Positions 60,975-64,000 of a DNA stretch of 64,000 bases are shown piece after piece. The notes beneath the pieces were generated by a model. It saw only the letters and a list, made by a program, of their open reading frames with translations. It made no database searches and had not been told where the DNA came from. The position numbers and the translations under genes are program-made. The stretch's first letter is position 1; every line of letters begins with the position of its first letter. The DNA is from Pontederia crassipes (Eukaryota; Streptophyta; Magnoliopsida; Commelinales; Pontederiaceae), in the NCBI GenBank assembly GCA_030549335.1, contig CM060190.1, positions 72,058,118 to 72,122,117 on the forward strand. Direction: 5' to 3'.

Positions 60975-62401
60975 TTCCTCATATATATATATATATATGT
61001 TCAATGTTAGTGTTTCCTACATCACATTATTTTTTATCTTTTATCTTCATCGAATAGTTCATGATTAAATCTCTCAGATAGTTTATCAGAGATCTGATGA
61101 TGAAAATGATCGATTTAATGAGCGTATGAAGCGTCTTTCGTATAAAGTGGCTTTAGACATATTTTTGTTTATTTTTTCGACGTCTTTCTTAATTCATAGT
61201 TTAGAGGGTCATTGGAGATAACAAATATATAATTTAAATAATTAATAATAATTTTTTCATTATTTTTTTAATTTTGACAAATTTATGCACATTATTATTC
61301 GTCATAATGAATACAATCATTTTATATACCTTCTAATCTTATAAAATTATTTTTTGTTATTATGAATGATCCTTTAAGCTATTAGTAAAGAAAGATATAA
61401 AAAAATATGAAGAAAAATATGCCTATAGCCGCTTCACACGCTCGTTTTTTCATATATATATATATATGAGTTTAAGTAATATGAAGTAATACATATAGCT
61501 CTTGTAATTTCATTAGCGGTGAAGTGATTCAATTCGATTGATTCTTTTGGTTCATTTTTTTTGGCATTTGATATTCTTCCAAATTGGGCAGAAAAAAATA
61601 AAGTAAAAACACTATGCTATTTTTTTTCTTTAACGGACCTTCCATAATTTAATATGATAACAAATTCAAATAATAAAAAAATTTAAGAATAAATTTAATG
61701 CTATAAGTAAATATACAAATTTAGAACAAAATTTGAAATATATAAAGTAAGAGTTCATAGCAAATTTACAAAATTCTCGAGGAGGCACAAATTTTTGGGA
61801 CAAGTCCACTTCGAATAAACAAAATTATTATAAGAAAAATAAACATATTTTATAAATTAATAAAATATTTATAAACAAGAAATGGTTTCTCTTTCTGTAC
61901 CATTTTTTTGGGATGAGGTTCAAATTTAAGTGGGGCAATTTTGATTTTATTAAAAAAATTTGTAATTTTTTATCCTATTTTTGAGGGTCAAATAGATTTT
62001 TATCATTTTTTCTACACCCTAAATCTCATAAATAATTGTTAATGTAATCTAAAGAACGGAAGATATATATATGGCCCCTGCAGTTCAACTTCCAAAATAA
62101 TAATTCGTTTATTTGTCTATGCAAACAAAAACGCAATTTTGCCTCGATAAAAATCTAACGAAGAAAACTCTGATTTCAACACCATTTTCTTCCTAACTAT
62201 CGTAGAAATGGCGCTCTTCGCGTCTCCAAACTGTCCAGAATAAAGTTCAATCATACAATAAAACAAATGAAAATGAAAATAGGGCACAAAGTAGCAAATG
62301 TATCATACAATACATATATAATATTAGTAATCGGAAACAAATAAAAATCAAATGTGAAATGAAATTAGAAACAGACTTCCGTCTGCTTCCAATGGTACCA
62401 A
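60975..62401. other. Intergenic stretch before the F-box/LRR copy
   Basis: AT-rich, with (AT)n runs near 60981-60997 and 61455-61465. The part nearest 62401 is 3' UTR of the F-box/LRR copy. No genes recognised. Confidence 0.45.
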
Positions 62402-63989
62402 TTAATCACTAAAATAATAACCATTAGTGTCGAAGTCCCTACTATAGATGCCATCATCATATTCCTCAAACTCCTCAAGAGGTTCTTCTTCTGAAATCGT
62501 GAAATCTCTAATCTCAGCACACTTGTTTTTTATGTTCTCGTCAAATTTCAAATTGTCGCAGTCGAACAGATAAAGGATCTCAAGTTTGAGGCACTTATCA
62601 AGGATAGCCTCAAGTCCAACATTAGTTAGTTTATTGGAAGTCAATTGAAGATCCACCAGTCCTTGCATGTTATTTGCTATTGCCAAAGCATCTGAATCTC
62701 TAAGATCCCAATGAGCATAATCAAGGTAATCCCATTTCTTGTTCAGACAAAAAACTTTGAGCTGCGGACATGCCTGACCAACCTGGTCGATGAACTCTCC
62801 GTCTATTGGAGATGAAAGCATAAGAACTTCCAAATCGGGAGATCTCTTTGCGAGTTCAACCAAAGATTTGTTTGAGATCTCGCGGTCACATAATAGCCTG
62901 AGACGTTTTAGTTGACCATTGGTTCTAACAAAAAAATAGAAAGTGAGTGAGAAATAAATACTCAAATGGCCAAACAAAGTGCGTTAAATGCATTACCAAT
63001 GAATACCAAAAGTTTCTTGATTCAGTTTCAGAAATAAAAAAAAGGAGAAATGCTGAGATATATCTATATACTTTTTAGGATATATGTATATACTGTCGGA
63101 AGCTATGACGGTATTATCGATCGGAAATTATAAACGATGCACCAATAAAACGAGTCCAATACAGAGGGAAAAAGTTTCAAAATTTGTTATTGCACTTGCA
63201 CATATTCAAATACGGCTAAGATATGAAACGTCCATTTTCTTTTATGTACTATCTGACAATCAATTGAAGGATAGAATGTCTCTTAGATAAATATGACAAA
63301 ACTTAAAAAACACACACACACACAAGACGTACGAATGAAACTCTCCACAAAGATGGAAACACACGTAGAAGAATAAAAGAAAAATACGAGCCATATATTT
63401 TTTAAAAAAGAGTAAAGTACAATGACAATATTTTTAGCAGGGTTTGATAAAGGAAGCTGATATGTCAGAAACGAAAGTGCATCACATAGGCGCGTTCTTC
63501 CTGATAATTTAAAGTGCAATCAAATAAATAAGCAAAATGTTAGCAGGAAAAGCGGTCGAGTGCGTATTAAGCAGCACAAACCTTTCTGCAATGTACTGCA
63601 TCAAGTCATCATCTGCAATGTACGCGGCATTAAACTCCTCCATCTGACCGTCGCTCCGAGCGATCGCCTCCTTCGCCACGTACGACAGGTAGCGGCAGTC
63701 GACTGTCGCCTTCATCGTTGAAGTAAACGTACGGGCAGTCTGTCATGTCCACGACCCGCCAGGTCTCGGGCTCCCACGAGAGCTGCCGCCACGGGCGGCA
63801 GACCCACTGCGCGCCGTTCAAGACATGGTAGGCGCCCATCTTGCGAAAGATCATCCCGAGGGCGTCGCGCGGAAGCTCTGCCCAGTTCCTCTCCTCGGCG
63901 GCCGCAGGCGGCGGCTGTTGGCGCACCTCGTCGTCCGTCCAGTCCTCCGAGTCGTGTAGTGTTAATCGATCCATGCCTTCGTCTGCCAT
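62402..63989 (-). pseudogene. F-box/LRR-repeat protein 23-like, one-base frameshift in exon 1
   Basis: A substrate-recruiting subunit of an SCF ubiquitin ligase in its intact form. Exon 1 (63989-63582): MADEGMDRL..., F-box at about residues 36-80 (NWAELPRDALGMIFRKM, WRVVDMTD). At about 63695-63712 the frame changes: DEGDS leads into an Arg/Pro-rich shadow, while AKEAIARSDGQMEEFNAAYIAD continues in the next frame. Exon 2 (62924-62402): RLRLLCDREISNKSLVELAK, QVGQACPQLKVFCL, LTNVGLEAILDKCLKLEIL and an acidic tail ending NGYYFSD. Exon lengths 408 + 523 leave one base over, so one extra base (or four) explains the break. Splice sites are intact and exon 2 is clean, so it may be a very recent pseudogene or a sequence error. 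Confidence 0.85.
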
Positions 63990-64000
63990 TCTCCAGTCGG

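Noticed and set aside
1-64000. tRNA, rRNA, CRISPR or operon-type features
   Set aside because: No cloverleaf with intact boxes A and B, no rRNA core sequences and no regularly spaced direct repeats were seen; the DNA is plant nuclear.

Overview
The window is nuclear DNA of a flowering plant. It has GT-AG introns, long AT-rich intergenic stretches, and plant-type genes (TIFY/JAZ-like, FAR1-related, F-box/LRR23-like, a two-domain glyoxalase I). It also carries plant transposon classes (Mutator, hAT, CACTA, Ty3/gypsy, L1-type LINE and a SINE tipped with TTG repeats). I cannot name the species; a monocot is possible but unproven.

Layout. 1-9.5 kb: two intact genes head to tail on the minus strand, a GT31 beta-1,3-galactosyltransferase (11 coding exons, 401 aa) and a two-domain glyoxalase I (8 coding exons, 292 aa). 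9.5-20.5 kb: intergenic and rich in transposons, with a 773-bp Mutator-type foldback element with a perfect 9-bp target duplication, a hAT-type MITE and a possible LTR remnant. 20.6-25 kb: intact SEC61 alpha (+, 475 aa). 27.9-30.2 kb: a short JAZ/TIFY5-like repressor candidate (+, 171 aa). 32.4-40.4 kb: a long nucleolin gene (-, 21 coding exons, 748 aa) whose acidic/serine region is built from many phase-0 exons. 42-64 kb: an F-box/LRR family neighbourhood with one frameshifted copy at the right edge, one decayed copy at 42-43 kb, and five decayed copies of the second exon in tandem at 48.9-52.2 kb. Among these lie a mini-CACTA element, a LINE remnant, Ty3/gypsy fragments in both orientations, a second hAT-type MITE and a FAR1-related/MULE transposase pseudogene.

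Coding exons were joined by hand. In each of the five gene models the splice phases agree at every junction and the summed length is a multiple of three. The genes do not form one pathway: they cover secretory glycosylation, methylglyoxal detoxification, ER protein translocation, jasmonate signalling (tentative) and ribosome biogenesis.

The most interesting signals are these. (1) Five copies of one SINE family all lie inside introns and all in the sense orientation of the host gene; three of them are tiny 3' tails with perfect target duplications, cut off beside a 10-bp hairpin. (2) The nucleolin acidic region grew by exon duplication. (3) A tandem array of F-box/LRR second exons without their F-box exon. 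(4) A JAZ-like protein that has lost its TIFY core.
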